A DNA stretch of 5,961 bases from contig JAEWSL010000064.1 in assembly GCA_023398295.1 (NCBI GenBank), positions 1 through 5,961 of the forward strand. Reading direction: 5' to 3'. The position numbers and the translations under genes are program-made. Of this stretch, positions 5,602 through 5,961 are shown one piece after another. The stretch's first letter is position 1, and each line of letters opens with the position of its first letter. The notes under the pieces are model-generated. The model was not told the origin of the DNA. It worked only from the letters and a program-made list of their open reading frames with translations, and did not search any database. This stretch comes from Elusimicrobiota bacterium. Its GTDB lineage: Bacteria > Elusimicrobiota > Elusimicrobia > Elusimicrobiales > Elusimicrobiaceae.

Positions 5602-5961
5602 ATGAAGCGTTTTCTACTCTTAATTGTATGCGCCGCGTTTTTAGGGGCCTGCGGCCAAAAAGAAGGGGGCAAAATCGGCGGCAGAAAAGTGGCGAGGAGC
5701 AATCAATACCTAACTATGCGCGGCTCTCTGCAGATATTGCCTTTGGGGCATTCTTCCGTGCTTCTTAAGCTAAACGACAAAATTATTTATATTGATCCTT
5801 TCGGTAAAACGGCGGACTATGCAAAACTTCCCAAGGCGGATCTTATTTTAATAACCCACGCCCATAAGGACCATTTGGATAAAGCCGCAATTGACGCCGT
5901 TAAGAAAGAAGATACAAGAATTCTTATTTCCAAAAACTCCAAGAAGGAACTGCCCGAGGGC
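5602..5961 (+). CDS. Lipoprotein with metallo-beta-lactamase (UlaG-like) fold, N-terminal part
   Basis: Only the first 120 codons are in the window, and the frame runs open through the right edge. Residues 1-16 are a short lipoprotein signal peptide (MKRFLLLIVCAAFLGA) with the lipobox Leu14-Gly-Ala-Cys17, so the mature protein should be lipid-anchored outside the cytoplasm. After a Gly/Lys-rich linker, a metallo-beta-lactamase fold begins near residue 42. It has LGHSSVLL (48-55), IIYIDPFGKT (61-70) and the metal-binding HxHxDH motif THAHKDH with His86, His88, Asp90 and His91. The LGHSS and DPF pattern is that of the UlaG-like Zn-dependent hydrolase branch, most members of which are cytoplasmic. 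The substrate cannot be predicted. The second half of the metal site lies outside the window. Start chosen from the strong ribosome binding site and the signal peptide. Confidence 0.88.
   Translation, partial: MKRFLLLIVCAAFLGACGQKEGGKIGGRKVARSNQYLTMRGSLQILPLGHSSVLLKLNDKIIYIDPFGKTADYAKLPKADLILITHAHKDHLDKAAIDAVKKEDTRILISKNSKKELPEG

Noticed and set aside
5556..5768. 70-codon plus-strand frame starting at 5556
   Set aside because: It overlaps the promoter, leader and start of the lipoprotein gene in another frame. The 5602 frame has the strong ribosome binding site, lipobox and HxHxDH motif.

Overview
The window reads as ordinary chromosomal DNA from a Gram-negative-type bacterium of moderate GC content. 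It carries type IV pilus machinery (PilT), a lipobox-bearing exported protein, and housekeeping translation genes (GluRS, a tRNA-Arg, RimO). The combination of gltX, a GYF-like acidic membrane protein and pilT, with densely packed genes, would fit Elusimicrobiota. That is an impression from gene style only, and no marker in the window proves it.

Layout. A plus-strand operon-like block runs from 1 to 3793: the 3' half of a glutamyl-tRNA synthetase gene, then a 646-residue protein with an N-terminal GYF-like domain, a long acidic linker, one membrane segment and a C-terminal extracytoplasmic domain, then a complete pilT. The gaps are 17 and 24 bases. A perfect 17-bp palindrome with A and U flanks (3826-3862) closes this block. 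The same palindrome can end transcription coming the other way, from a minus-strand tRNA-Arg with anticodon CCG (3893-3964).

The 266-base gap 3965-4230 holds no gene. It is filled by an imperfect inverted-repeat element (3982-4107), a second partial copy of its right half (4149-4205) and short direct repeats. Minus-strand rimO (4231-5517) follows and reads toward this repeat and the tRNA. A short divergent region (5518-5601) carries a plausible promoter and a strong ribosome binding site for a plus-strand lipoprotein with a metallo-beta-lactamase fold, which is cut off by the window end.

How the genes relate. GluRS, tRNA-Arg and RimO all serve translation. PilT powers pilus retraction, and the GYF-like membrane protein directly upstream of it is the least explained gene here and a candidate partner. 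I saw no defence system, CRISPR array, transposase or phage gene. The most notable non-coding signal is the palindromic repeat family in the rimO-tRNA gap.
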